DNA of 64,000 nt from Synechococcus sp. CBW1004 (GTDB lineage: Bacteria; Cyanobacteriota; Cyanobacteriia; PCC-6307; Cyanobiaceae). Both the position numbers and the translations under genes were made by a program. Every line of letters starts with the position of its first letter. The stretch's first letter is position 1. A model generated the notes under the pieces. That model was not told the DNA's origin, ran no database searches, and saw only the letters and a program-made list of their open reading frames with translations. The stretch lies in the NCBI RefSeq assembly GCF_015840715.1, contig NZ_CP060397.1:2624686-2688685 (forward strand), given 5' to 3'. Below are positions 9,688 through 21,284 of this stretch, piece by piece.

Positions 9688-11274
9688 TCAGGGTGCCGCA
9701 GCGGTGGCCTCCACCATCACCATCTTTCCGTTGCCCCAGGCCGCCGGCTCGAGCAGCGGCGCTGCGCCGGCCGTGGGGCGGACCCTGTCACCCGCCTGGA
9801 AGGCCGCATCGGTCCAGCTGAGCAGAAGGGGGGACAGCGTGGCGCTGGCCTGCTGCTTCGGTGCGCGCAGGTTGAAGTGGTCGCCACCCTGCACCAGCAC
9901 CAGCTGGTGTCCGGAGCCGCGCAGGGCCCCGAAGCGATCGAGGGCCTCCGGACCGGACGGCACCACCCAGTCGTGGGTGCCGCTCACCACCAGCCCGCGA
10001 GCCTGCATCCCGGCAGTCGCTCCCCGCTCGAACACCAGGCTGACCGGGGGGCTCACGGCCGCCACGGCGATCACCCGTGGATCGGCCAGGGCGGCCCGGT
10101 CGGCGGCCCGCAGAAAGCTGCACTGCAGCACCCAGCTGAGATTGCGGTCGGGATCGCGCAGGTTGTCACAGCGCTCTTGCAGAGCACTGACGCTGGGGCG
10201 GGTTCCACCCAGCTGCAGGACCGTGGTGGCCCCCCAGGAATGGCCGATCGCCACCACCCGGTCGGTGCGGATCCCCTGCAGGCCACCGATGCTGCCTGCG
10301 GCGACCGCATCGATCGCGGCTGAGACGTCCAGCGGCCGTTTGCGCAGTTCGTCCGGGTCCGGCGGTGCCGCCTTTCCGGAGAGCATCGCCTGCTGCTGCT
10401 GCTTGTCGCTGCCGGGGTGGTAGGGAAGGATCACCGTGGTGCCACGGGAGGCGAGCGCCTCGGCCCACCCTTCGAAGCTGATCGGGCTGTCCCACAGACC
10501 GTGGGAGATCATCACCAGCCGGCCGTTGCTCCCCTGGGCCGGAGACACGATCTGCAGCTGCAGAGGCTCGGGGCGATGGCGTACCGGGATCGAGATCGTG
10601 CGCGTGACGGTCTTGAGGGGACCCGGAGCGGCCAGGGTCGGATCGCTGCTCACCGGCGGCAGCTCGGTGACCAGCTGCTGACCCAGTCGCTGCTGGCGCT
10701 GGAGCCGCTGGACCGCATAGAGGGCCCGCTCCAGATCGATCGTGGCGCTCTCGCCGGGCATGGTCTGCAGCAGGGTCAGCAGCGTGATCGGTTGGCCGGC
10801 CGGGATCTGATCCAGGGCGGTGGCCAGCCTGGTGCCGTCCCGATCGGGCGGCAGGTCCTGCACTTCCACCAGGGAACTGGTCAGCAGCATCACCTGATCG
10901 AACAGGGGCGTGCCGACGGCGTTGTTCACCAGGTTGCGCACCGGCAGCGGCAGCGGCGAGGTCATCAGATGACTCAGCTGGCGCCCGATGCGGCCGCCGG
11001 TGGCCTGGTCCAGCTGGGCCAGATCGCTGTTGCCGCTGAACAGCCGTTCCGGGCTGGCCAGCTCGCTGACCTTCACGGTGAAGTCGGTCTGCAGCAGCGG
11101 CAGCTGCAGTTTCACGGTCTCCAGCGCCCGGGCTGGGGACGCCATCAGAGACAGGCCGGCCAGCAGGGCCAGGCGGCCCCCCAGGCATGGCGCGAGTTGC
11201 CGCAGGGGTTGCAGACGGTTTTGCAGATGCTGCGGCAGGCCTGTGGTGATCCGGTGCAGGATCGTCGATCTCAC
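9688..11274 (-). CDS. Secreted alpha/beta hydrolase with DUF1400 domain
   Basis: A cyanobacterial-type lipase/esterase-like hydrolase. From the GTG at 11274 it has 528 residues: a basic start and hydrophobic signal sequence ending SPARA (about 46-50), then a DUF1400-like helical domain beginning ETVKLQLPLLQTDFTVKVSE. An alpha/beta-hydrolase domain follows with the nucleophile elbow GHSWG (344-348), an acid in SGTHDW (Asp435) and the histidine in GGDHF (His466). The substrate cannot be told. The frame stays open to 11385, but the added residues do not resemble a leader, so the GTG is preferred. About 215 bp separate it from uvrA. Confidence 0.8.
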   Translation of the reverse strand: MRSTILHRITTGLPQHLQNRLQPLRQLAPCLGGRLALLAGLSLMASPARALETVKLQLPLLQTDFTVKVSELASPERLFSGNSDLAQLDQATGGRIGRQLSHLMTSPLPLPVRNLVNNAVGTPLFDQVMLLTSSLVEVQDLPPDRDGTRLATALDQIPAGQPITLLTLLQTMPGESATIDLERALYAVQRLQRQQRLGQQLVTELPPVSSDPTLAAPGPLKTVTRTISIPVRHRPEPLQLQIVSPAQGSNGRLVMISHGLWDSPISFEGWAEALASRGTTVILPYHPGSDKQQQQAMLSGKAAPPDPDELRKRPLDVSAAIDAVAAGSIGGLQGIRTDRVVAIGHSWGATTVLQLGGTRPSVSALQERCDNLRDPDRNLSWVLQCSFLRAADRAALADPRVIAVAAVSPPVSLVFERGATAGMQARGLVVSGTHDWVVPSGPEALDRFGALRGSGHQLVLVQGGDHFNLRAPKQQASATLSPLLLSWTDAAFQAGDRVRPTAGAAPLLEPAAWGNGKMVMVEATAAAP

Positions 11275-11490
11275 GGCAGAACCACAGGCAGGACGCGTGC
11301 TCAGGGTAAAGGGGTTCGTGCCGTTGGGCCCTGGGACAGCGGATGGCTTCCTGTCCGGGGACACGCGTTGGCGGTCGCGACACACGGCCGTGCAATCAGA
11401 TGAGGAGCGGTGCCTCCTCGCCCCTGGACCGGCCAGAGCTGTCGCCGAGGCCTGAAGCCCGACGGCTCGGGTCTGTGCCTCTGCCGTGAC

Positions 11491-14433
<2,943 letters not shown>

Positions 14434-14458
14434 CCGGCCTGATCGGTAGCCGGCCACT

Positions 14459-14601
14459 TTAGGGGCGGTGACGGAGGGTCAGGTAGACGACCGTGCTCCA
14501 CAGCGTCACGAACACCATCCAGGCGCGGAAGTTCATGCGCTCCACCACGGCTCCGGAGATCGGCGCCGGCGTGATGATCGCGACCGTGGCCTGGAACAGC
14601 C
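14459..14601 (-). pseudogene. Remnant of an ammonium transporter (Amt)
   Basis: The minus strand reads [20 protein letters not shown] and then [20 protein letters not shown] before a TAA at 14459-14461. This resembles the Amt/Rh segment usually written FQ..FA.ITPALISGA.AERM.F.A...F..LW...VY.PL.H. Only about 45 residues of a normally 400-plus residue protein remain, and neither end continues into Amt sequence. It is therefore a relic, not a gene. The rest of the 14434-14854 gap (about 250 bp) shows nothing I can identify. Confidence 0.68.
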
Positions 14602-14854
14602 GGGGTTCAAGGGCCCGGTTGGGTTGGTCAGGGGGCCTCTGCAGGTGTCGTTCCTGTTCCCGGTGGTCGCTGGCGGCGAGGGCGAGCCGGTGTTGCTGCA
14701 CTGGCGGTCCTTGGAGCGGCCGCGCTCGTTGGACCGCCGCCTGCGGCTCAGGTTCCGGTGGTGCCGTGAGGCTCGGCCTCAGGTCGCCGCGCCAGCGGGC
14801 AACGGCATCGATCGGTGTTCCGGCGTGCCTGCTGTCAGGGGAATGGCCGGCCGC

Positions 14855-15625
14855 TCAGCTGAGCGTGTTGATCGCCCGGCCCAGGATCACGATGAACACC
14901 GACAGTATGGCCAGGCTGTGCAGCATGTGCAGCCGCTTGATCGGGGCGCCCACCAGGGAGTGCCCCTCGGGAGCACCAAAACAGTTGCTCGAAAGAATCG
15001 TGAAGTAGAGATAATCGGTGAACGCCGGCTTCCAGCTTTCGGTCTTCAGCAGATCCCGCTCCAGGGCCTCCTCCGGAAACACGATTCCATAGGGCATGCT
15101 CACGCCGGGTGTGGTCGCGCGGGCCTCCCAGAGCGGCCCGGGGTGTCGGGGCGGATGGTCGACGATCCAGTACCAGAACAGGAAGTTGAGGGTGATGGCG
15201 CTGTAGAGCAGCAGAGACTCCAGCAGCAGCTCATAGGACTCGATCTTGAGCCAGTAGATCGCCAGGCTCTCCGAGAACAGATTCACCAGGCTCAGGCCCG
15301 CCCCCAGCCGTGCCGCCTGGATCAGGTCGCGCGACGCCGGGGGCAACCGGCGCCGCAGCGGCGGCAACAGCTTGGTCAGGGCCAGCCACCAGAACAGCAG
15401 GACCTGCACCCAGAAGGCAGTCTTCAGCAGGTCGCGCGTGCCATCCAGCAGCAGGTTGGTCGTGTGGCTGATCTGGTGGTAGTGCTCGAAGAACCGCACC
15501 CGCAGCGCCATCGCCAGCAACACCGCCAGCAGCAGCACAACCAGGTAGGGACCCACCACCCTGAGGCTCCAGCCTTCCGGCCCGCTGCAGGCCCTGGCGT
15601 CGGGTGACGGCTGGATGGGAGTCAT
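14855..15625 (-). CDS. Ion-channel-like membrane protein lacking the K+ filter
   Basis: A 256-residue membrane protein with helices at about 22-44, 68-90, 133-156 and 230-250. The C-terminal part TDYLYFTILSSNCFGAPEG followed by a final helix has the layout of the pore loop plus second helix of two-TM potassium channels, where one expects D.LYFS..T.TT.GYGD. Here the GYG filter is replaced by SNCFG, so it is unlikely to be an ordinary K+ channel. Its ATG overlaps the recN stop as ATGA, indicating coupled translation with recN. The function is unknown. Confidence 0.68.
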   Translation of the reverse strand: MTPIQPSPDARACSGPEGWSLRVVGPYLVVLLLAVLLAMALRVRFFEHYHQISHTTNLLLDGTRDLLKTAFWVQVLLFWWLALTKLLPPLRRRLPPASRDLIQAARLGAGLSLVNLFSESLAIYWLKIESYELLLESLLLYSAITLNFLFWYWIVDHPPRHPGPLWEARATTPGVSMPYGIVFPEEALERDLLKTESWKPAFTDYLYFTILSSNCFGAPEGHSLVGAPIKRLHMLHSLAILSVFIVILGRAINTLS

Positions 15626-17310
15626 GCCACACGCTGGCCCAGCAGGCTGGCGGCGTAGCTGTGGGCCTCGCCGGAGTCGCCGCCGGCCAGTTCCGCCAGC
15701 TCCGACTGCCGGGCGGCCGTGTCGAGCAGCGGGGCGACGCGTGTGTGGGTGGTGCCCTGCAGCACCTCCTTGCTCACCCGGAAGTGGTGATCGGCCGCCG
15801 CCGCCACCAGGGGCTGGTGCGTGACACAGAACACCTGGCGCCTGGCGGCGAGCTGCCGCAGCAGTTCGGCCATGGCGCCGCTCACCCGGCCGCTGACGCC
15901 GGTGTCGATCTCGTCAAAGAGCAGCGTCACGTGGGCATCGGCGGCGGCCAGAGCGGTCTTGAGGGCCAGCAGAAAACGGCTCATCTCGCCGCCGGAGGCT
16001 ACCTCCGCCAGGGGCGCCAGAGGTTGGCCGGGGTTGGCGGAGAACAGGAACTGCACGGCGTCGGCGCCCTCCTCGCCCGGGTCACAGGGGCTGAGCGAGA
16101 CAGTGAAGCGCACGTGGGTGAGGCCCATCGGCCGCAGGGCCTGCATCAGCTGCTGCTCAAGCTGCTCGGCGGCGCTGCGGCGGGCCTTCGTCAGGCTGGC
16201 GTTGACACGGTCGCGGGTGGTGCGGGCAGCGGCTTCAGCGGCCTCCAGGGCCTCCAGAGCCGCCTCGGCGCCGCCGGGGGTGAGCTGCTCGCGCAGCTGG
16301 TCGCGCCAGGCGATCAGCTCTCCCAGGTCGCGGCCATGGCGCCGCTCCAGCGCCTTCAGCTGGGCGATCCGCTCCTGCAGCTCCGCCAGGCTGCCTGGGT
16401 CGCTCTCCAGCGAGGCGCCGTAGCGATCGAGATCGCGGGCCAGATCCTGGAGGGCCGCCAGGCCATCGCTGCAGCGGCCCGCCAGCCCCGCCAGGGAGGG
16501 ATCGAGCTGCTGCATCTGGGTCAGCTCCGCTTCACAGGCGGCCAGGTGGTCGAGCACCGAAGGGGCCTGGTCCGCCCCCTCCTGCAGGCGGCCGATCAGG
16601 GTCATCACCCCCTCCTGCAGCCGCACGCCGTGGGCGAGGCGGTTCTCCTCGGTCTGCAGGTGTTGCCCCTCCTCGGGGTCGTCGAGGGCCGCGGCCTCCA
16701 GATCCTCCAGCAGCTGCTCCTGCCGCTCCCGCTCCTGCTGCAGGCGCTGCCAGCTGTCATGGGCGTCCTGCAGGGCCGTGGCCGCCTGCCGCCAGTGGCG
16801 ATGGGCCTGAGCCACCGAGGCCAGCAGGGCCTGCTGCTCCTCACCGGCGAAGCGGTCCAGCCAGCGGCGCTGCTGCCCCGGGCGCGCCAGCTGCTGCGTC
16901 TGCCCCTGGACGGTGAGATCGAGCAGCAGGGGGCGCAGCTCCAGCACCTGGGTGCGGCTGACGGCCACCCCGGCGATGCGGTGCCGGCTGCTCAGCCGTT
17001 CGTCCTGCTGGCGCCATTCGCGGCTGAGCAGCAGCTCATCCTCGTCGCTGTCCAGCTGTTGCTCCTCCAGCCAGGCCTTCAGCGGCGGTGTCAGGGCAAA
17101 GCTGGCCTCGATCCTTCCGCGCGGGGATCCCCGCCGCAGCAGCCGCGCCCCCTGGGAGCCCTGGGCACCGCCGAGCAGGGCATCGAGGGCATCGAGCAGG
17201 ATCGATTTGCCGGCGCCGGTCTCGCCGGTGAGCACCGTGAAGCCGCTCTGGAAGGACAGCTCCAGCTGCTCGATCAGGGCGATGTTCTCCAGTCTCAGAC
17301 CCGTGAGCAC
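15622..17310 (-). CDS. recN: DNA repair protein RecN
   Basis: An SMC-like ATPase that helps process double-strand breaks before RecA-dependent recombination. The 562 residues start LTGLRLENIALIEQLEL and carry Walker A GETGAGKSILLDAL (29-42). A Gln/Glu-rich coiled coil with a central break follows, then the ABC signature region ASGGEMSRFLLALK and Walker B LLFDEIDTGVSG. A GTG start at 17308-17310 is needed for the conserved N-terminus. It lies 80 bp from lysC and is followed by the channel-like gene with a 4-bp overlap. Confidence 0.95.
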   Translation of the reverse strand: MLTGLRLENIALIEQLELSFQSGFTVLTGETGAGKSILLDALDALLGGAQGSQGARLLRRGSPRGRIEASFALTPPLKAWLEEQQLDSDEDELLLSREWRQQDERLSSRHRIAGVAVSRTQVLELRPLLLDLTVQGQTQQLARPGQQRRWLDRFAGEEQQALLASVAQAHRHWRQAATALQDAHDSWQRLQQERERQEQLLEDLEAAALDDPEEGQHLQTEENRLAHGVRLQEGVMTLIGRLQEGADQAPSVLDHLAACEAELTQMQQLDPSLAGLAGRCSDGLAALQDLARDLDRYGASLESDPGSLAELQERIAQLKALERRHGRDLGELIAWRDQLREQLTPGGAEAALEALEAAEAAARTTRDRVNASLTKARRSAAEQLEQQLMQALRPMGLTHVRFTVSLSPCDPGEEGADAVQFLFSANPGQPLAPLAEVASGGEMSRFLLALKTALAAADAHVTLLFDEIDTGVSGRVSGAMAELLRQLAARRQVFCVTHQPLVAAAADHHFRVSKEVLQGTTHTRVAPLLDTAARQSELAELAGGDSGEAHSYAASLLGQRVA

Positions 17311-17390
17311 CCGAGCCTCCGGCGCGTTGGCGCAGTGTCAGCCGACCGTAGCGGCTGTGCCGACGATTCCAAGGGGGTGGGGAGGCTCCC

Positions 17391-19223
17391 TCACACAGGC
17401 GCCTCCTCTACCGGTGACTCCGTGCCCTCGGCCTGGTGCAGCACCGTTCCGCCGAGGCCGAAGGCGTCGTGCACCGCCTGCAGGGCCCGCACACCCTGCT
17501 CCTCGGCCACGAGGCAGCTGGTGCGGATCTCGCTGGTGGCGATCAGCTCGATGTTGATGCCCTGCTCCGCCAGACAGCGGAACATGCGCGCCGCCGTGCC
17601 CGCCGTGCAGGCCATGCCGGCACCCACGGCGCTCACCATGGCGATGGCGTTGCCCTCCTCGAAGCGGGCGCCGGGCCACTGCCGCAGCACCGGCTGCAGC
17701 GCCTGCTCGGCGGCGGCCCGGTCATCGCGGCGCAGGGTGAAGGTGATGTCGCGGCTGGTGGCATCGCCGCTGCCGTGGGTGCGCTCCGACTGCACGATCG
17801 CGTTGGCGCTGATGCCGGCATCGGCCAGGGCGCGGCAGATGGTGGCCGCCGCCCCCGGCCGGTCGGGCACACAGCGCACCACCACCTGGGCCAGGTCGCG
17901 GTCCAGGGCGACGCCGCGCACGGCGCGATCATCGCGGTGGCAGCTCAGCTCGCCGGTGCGCAGCTGGCTCTCCGACAGCTCGAAGGCCTCGGCGGCGGTG
18001 CGCAGGGCCAGGGCGGCCCTCTCTCCCTCCACCAGGCAGCTCACCTTCACTTCGCTGGTGGCGATCAGGCGCAGGTTGATGCCGAGGCGCGACAGGGCGT
18101 CGAACAGGCGCGGGGCCACGGCGGGGCGCCCCAGGATGCCCGCGCCGGCGATGCTCAGCTTGGCCATGCCGCTCTGGCTGTGCAGCGTGGCCTCGTCGCC
18201 GGCGCCCAGGTCGCACAGCACCTGCTCGCACACGGCGCGGGCCCGCTCGCCCTCGGCGTCGCTGACGGTGAAGGCGATGTCGTTGCTGCTGCCCTCATGG
18301 GTGGCCTGCACGATCAGATCGACGTTGACGCCGGCTTCTCCCAGCGCTTCGAACAGCCGCGCCGCCACGCCCGGCCGGTCGGGCACGTGGGCCAGGGCCA
18401 CCACCGTCTGGCCCTGCTCCAGCTCGGCGGCATCCACCGGCTTGCCCAGTTCCAGGCCCTCGCTGCCGATCGGGCGGCGGCTGCCGCTGGTGAGGTGGGT
18501 GCCGGGCTGATCGCTCCAGCTCGAGCGCACCACCAGCGGCACGCCGTAGTTGCGGGCGATCTCGACGGCCCGCGGATGCAGCACGGCAGCGCCGAGGCTG
18601 GCCAGCTCGAGCATCTCGTCGCAGCTCACCGACTCCATCAGCTGGGCGTCGCTGACCTTGCGCGGATCGGTGGTGAGCACACCCGGTACATCGGTGTAGA
18701 TCTCGCAGGCCTCGGCCCCGAGCGCCGCCGCCAGGGCCACCGCCGAGGTGTCGGAGCCGCCGCGGCCCAGGGTGGTGATCTCGGGGGTGCCGGCGGCACC
18801 GCTGCTGGTGCCCTGGAAGCCGGCCACCACCACCACCTGGCCGTCGTCCAGGAGACGCCGCAGCCGCTCGGTGCGTACATCGAGGATGCGGGCGCGGCCG
18901 TGGTGTGATTCGGTGAGGATGCCCACCTGGGGGCCGGTCATCGACACGGCGGGCACGCCGCGGGCGTGCAGGGCCATCGACAGCAGGGCGATCGAGACCT
19001 GCTCGCCGGTGGCCAGCAGCATGTCCATCTCGCGCCGGGGCGGGTCGCTGCTGATCGCCCGGGCCAGGCCGGTGAGCTCGTCGGTGGTGTGACCCATCGC
19101 CGAGACCACGATCACCAGGTCGTGGCCCTCCTCGCGGCTGCGGGCGATGCGGGCGGCCACCGCCTGGATCCGCTCCACATCGGCGACGGAGGTGCCCCCG
19201 AACTTCTGAACCAGCAGGGCCAT
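17391..19223 (-). CDS. lysC: Aspartate kinase with duplicated ACT regulatory region
   Basis: Phosphorylates aspartate, the entry to lysine, threonine and methionine synthesis. The 610 residues hold an N-terminal kinase domain (KFGGTSVADVERIQ at 6-19, VSAMGHTTDEL, GRGGSDTSAVALAAAL) and then two tandem pairs of ACT domains (roughly 265-430 and 440-600). ATS-EVKVSCLVE and ATSEIRTSCLVAE mark the end of each pair. Double ACT pairs give the 600-residue length usual in cyanobacteria and imply feedback control by lysine and threonine. ATG 19223 is preferred to an upstream GTG at 19235. Confidence 0.95.
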   Translation of the reverse strand: MALLVQKFGGTSVADVERIQAVAARIARSREEGHDLVIVVSAMGHTTDELTGLARAISSDPPRREMDMLLATGEQVSIALLSMALHARGVPAVSMTGPQVGILTESHHGRARILDVRTERLRRLLDDGQVVVVAGFQGTSSGAAGTPEITTLGRGGSDTSAVALAAALGAEACEIYTDVPGVLTTDPRKVSDAQLMESVSCDEMLELASLGAAVLHPRAVEIARNYGVPLVVRSSWSDQPGTHLTSGSRRPIGSEGLELGKPVDAAELEQGQTVVALAHVPDRPGVAARLFEALGEAGVNVDLIVQATHEGSSNDIAFTVSDAEGERARAVCEQVLCDLGAGDEATLHSQSGMAKLSIAGAGILGRPAVAPRLFDALSRLGINLRLIATSEVKVSCLVEGERAALALRTAAEAFELSESQLRTGELSCHRDDRAVRGVALDRDLAQVVVRCVPDRPGAAATICRALADAGISANAIVQSERTHGSGDATSRDITFTLRRDDRAAAEQALQPVLRQWPGARFEEGNAIAMVSAVGAGMACTAGTAARMFRCLAEQGINIELIATSEIRTSCLVAEEQGVRALQAVHDAFGLGGTVLHQAEGTESPVEEAPV

Positions 19224-19358
19224 CGCCGCAGCCACCTTGTGCAGTCGGCTGATTATCCCTGCCGTGCAACGGACGCTCCTCAGACCTCAACGTCGCCCTC
19301 TGCAGGGGGCGCTTGCGGTGTGCTCGCTCTCCACGCTCAGGCAGGGGCCCGAGCCGTT

Positions 19359-20396
19359 TCAGGAGCGCGACGGCGCCAGCAGGAAGCCGTCGCGGAAGGC
19401 ATCGGCGGGATCGCTGCCGCGCTTGAGGGCCATCTCCACCTCCAGTACCCGGCTGAGCAGCTCCAGCAGCTGGGCTGGCGCCTTGCCGCGGATCTGCTTG
19501 CGCAGCACATAGATGCGCCTGGGATTGCCGATCCCGGCCGCCTTGGCGATCACGCCCACGTCCGATTCGCCGTGGCGCTCGAGCAGCGCCACCCAGAGCC
19601 AGCCGCGGATCTGACTGCTCAGCGCGGCCACGATCCGCAGGGCAGGCTCATGGGCCTCCAGCAGGGCATCCACCAGGGCGATCGCTTCGGCCGGGCGGCC
19701 CGCCAGCAGGGCGTCGCCCACCGCCAGGCTGGTGGTGCTTCGGCCGCCCACCAGGGCTTCGACGGCCTGGCGGTCGATCGGCTGCGACGCAGCGGGCTGG
19801 CGGTCGCTGCTGGCGGAGGAGACGTCACGGCCCGCGGCGGCCGCTGCGGTGCCCTGGCTGTAGAGGGCGAGCTTCTCCAGTTCGCTGGCCAGGCGGGTGC
19901 TGTCGCTGCCGATGGCGTCGGCCAGGGCTTCGGCGGCATCGGGGGTCAGGCGCAGCCCAAGGGCGGTGGCGGTGCGCTGCACCAGCTCCAGCAGCCCTTC
20001 GCCATCCCACACGGCCGGCAGCGCGAAGCTCTGCTCCTCGGCCGCCTGCCGGAGGGCCTTGGTGGTGCGCAGGCGCGCATCCGGCTTGCCGGCGCTGCAG
20101 AGCACCAGGTGGCAGCTGGAGGCGATCAGGGGCAGGCTCGCCTCCAGCTGGGCCGCCAGCTCCGCCGGGCAGGCGCTGCAGAACGGACTGCGCTGCAGCA
20201 CCACCACCCTGGCGCCTGCGCCGAAGGGGGGCGTGCGGGCCTCCTCCAGGGCCTGGGCCGCCTGGGCCGCATCGTTGCCATCCAGGCGGCTGAGGTTGAT
20301 CGCCGCCCAGGCCGGATCCACCAGCTTGTCCACCAGGGCCTCGACGGCCCGGTTGCGGGCGGCCTCGTCGTCGCCCCAGAGCAGATGGATGGGCAT
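19359..20396 (-). CDS. holA: DNA polymerase III, delta subunit
   Basis: The clamp-loader subunit that opens the beta sliding clamp. The 345 residues start IHLLWGDDEAARNRAVEAL, typical of HolA, and contain SELEKLALYS near the middle and a helical C-terminal domain with GNPRRIYVLRKQ. A low-complexity alanine-rich insert (TAAAAAGRDVSSASSDRQPAAS) links domains II and III. It follows the VapBC-like pair by 21 bp on the same strand and could share its transcript. Confidence 0.88.
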   Translation of the reverse strand: MPIHLLWGDDEAARNRAVEALVDKLVDPAWAAINLSRLDGNDAAQAAQALEEARTPPFGAGARVVVLQRSPFCSACPAELAAQLEASLPLIASSCHLVLCSAGKPDARLRTTKALRQAAEEQSFALPAVWDGEGLLELVQRTATALGLRLTPDAAEALADAIGSDSTRLASELEKLALYSQGTAAAAAGRDVSSASSDRQPAASQPIDRQAVEALVGGRSTTSLAVGDALLAGRPAEAIALVDALLEAHEPALRIVAALSSQIRGWLWVALLERHGESDVGVIAKAAGIGNPRRIYVLRKQIRGKAPAQLLELLSRVLEVEMALKRGSDPADAFRDGFLLAPSRS

Positions 20397-20417
20397 GCCA
20401 CTGATCGGAGCAGACGA

Positions 20418-20840
20418 CTACCAGAGGATCCGGCAAGGGAAGGCGTGCAGGGCTGGATCCAGGCTCACCAGGGTGAGGCCTTCCAGCTCGGCCTGGGCGG
20501 CCAGCAGCCGATCGAAGGGATCGCGATGGGCGACCTCGTACCCGCCGGCCCGCAGACCGTGGGGCAGCTTCACGGGCAGGATCTCGAATCCCTGAGCCGT
20601 CACGATCATCACGAGATCCTGGGTCAGTTCCCTGGCCGCGGGCAGTTTCCCCAGTCGCACCTTGGTGGCGATCTCCCAGCCGGAGGCGGCGCTGACGGCG
20701 ATGCGGCCGCCGGGATCGGCAATGCGCGCATGGGCGACGCGCGACAGACGCTGCGGCTCCGCCAGCCACCACAGCAGGGCATGCGTATCGAGCAGCAGAG
20801 GCTCTTCCCAGGCCTGCCTGGTCTCGGCCGCGGCCGTCAT
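20418..20840 (-). CDS. PIN-domain toxin, VapC-like
   Basis: A type II toxin-antitoxin ribonuclease of the PIN fold. The 140 residues contain the acidic set expected for PIN nucleases: Asp18 in LLLDTHALLWW, Glu56 in SGWEIATK, Asp107/Asp110 in RDPFDRLLAAQA and Asp128 in SLDPAL. The order matches the VapC subgroup with a THALLW start. The RNA target is unknown. Its ATG overlaps the antitoxin stop by 4 bp, a standard coupled arrangement with the antitoxin first. Confidence 0.88.
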   Translation of the reverse strand: MTAAAETRQAWEEPLLLDTHALLWWLAEPQRLSRVAHARIADPGGRIAVSAASGWEIATKVRLGKLPAARELTQDLVMIVTAQGFEILPVKLPHGLRAGGYEVAHRDPFDRLLAAQAELEGLTLVSLDPALHAFPCRILW

Positions 20841-21085
20841 GGCAGGGGCAGCTCAAGGGCCGCAAGCTCCTCCTCGGGGAGGGGTTCCAGCAGGCTCTCC
20901 GGTGAGGGCAGGGTGAGACGGCCCGCCAGGATTCCCGGCTGACGCTGGGGCTCAGGGGACTCGAGGGGCATCAGCCGGGCCCAGGGCTTGCCGCCCTTTG
21001 CCAACAGGATGGTTTCACCCGCATGGGCGGCATCGATCAGCCGCGAGAAGTGCGTCTTGGCCTCATGCACATTGACGGTTCGCAT
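20837..21085 (-). CDS. Phd/YefM-type antitoxin
   Basis: An 82-residue partner of the PIN toxin. It begins MRTVNVHEAKTHFSRLIDAA, the typical Phd/YefM DNA-binding dimer domain, and continues GETILLAKGGKPWARLMPL. The acidic, leucine-rich C-terminus (LLEPLPEEELAALELPLP) is the likely toxin-neutralising segment. ATG 21085 gives the conserved start; the open frame to 21151 adds unrelated residues. Such antitoxins usually repress their own promoter, which would lie in 21086-21284, shared with divergent cobH. Confidence 0.87.
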   Translation of the reverse strand: MRTVNVHEAKTHFSRLIDAAHAGETILLAKGGKPWARLMPLESPEPQRQPGILAGRLTLPSPESLLEPLPEEELAALELPLP

Positions 21086-21284
21086 CACACCCCCCGCGTT
21101 CCAGGCTCTCGCGCTGCAAGCCTGCCGACAGCATCGGCCCGAACCGGCCACCCCATCAGGAACTCCTTGCGAAAGGGCGATACCTGCTTCCGTCGCCTGA
21201 GCGCTCAGGCCCTCTGATCAGGTTAGTCCACTTCTGGACCAGCTGGCCGCCCTGCGCCATCGTGTCGGGGAACCGGCGCGGCGG

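Noticed and set aside
17436-18908. Long plus-strand frame opposite lysC
   Set aside because: A shadow of the aspartate kinase codons with low-complexity Ala/Gly/His content and no domain.
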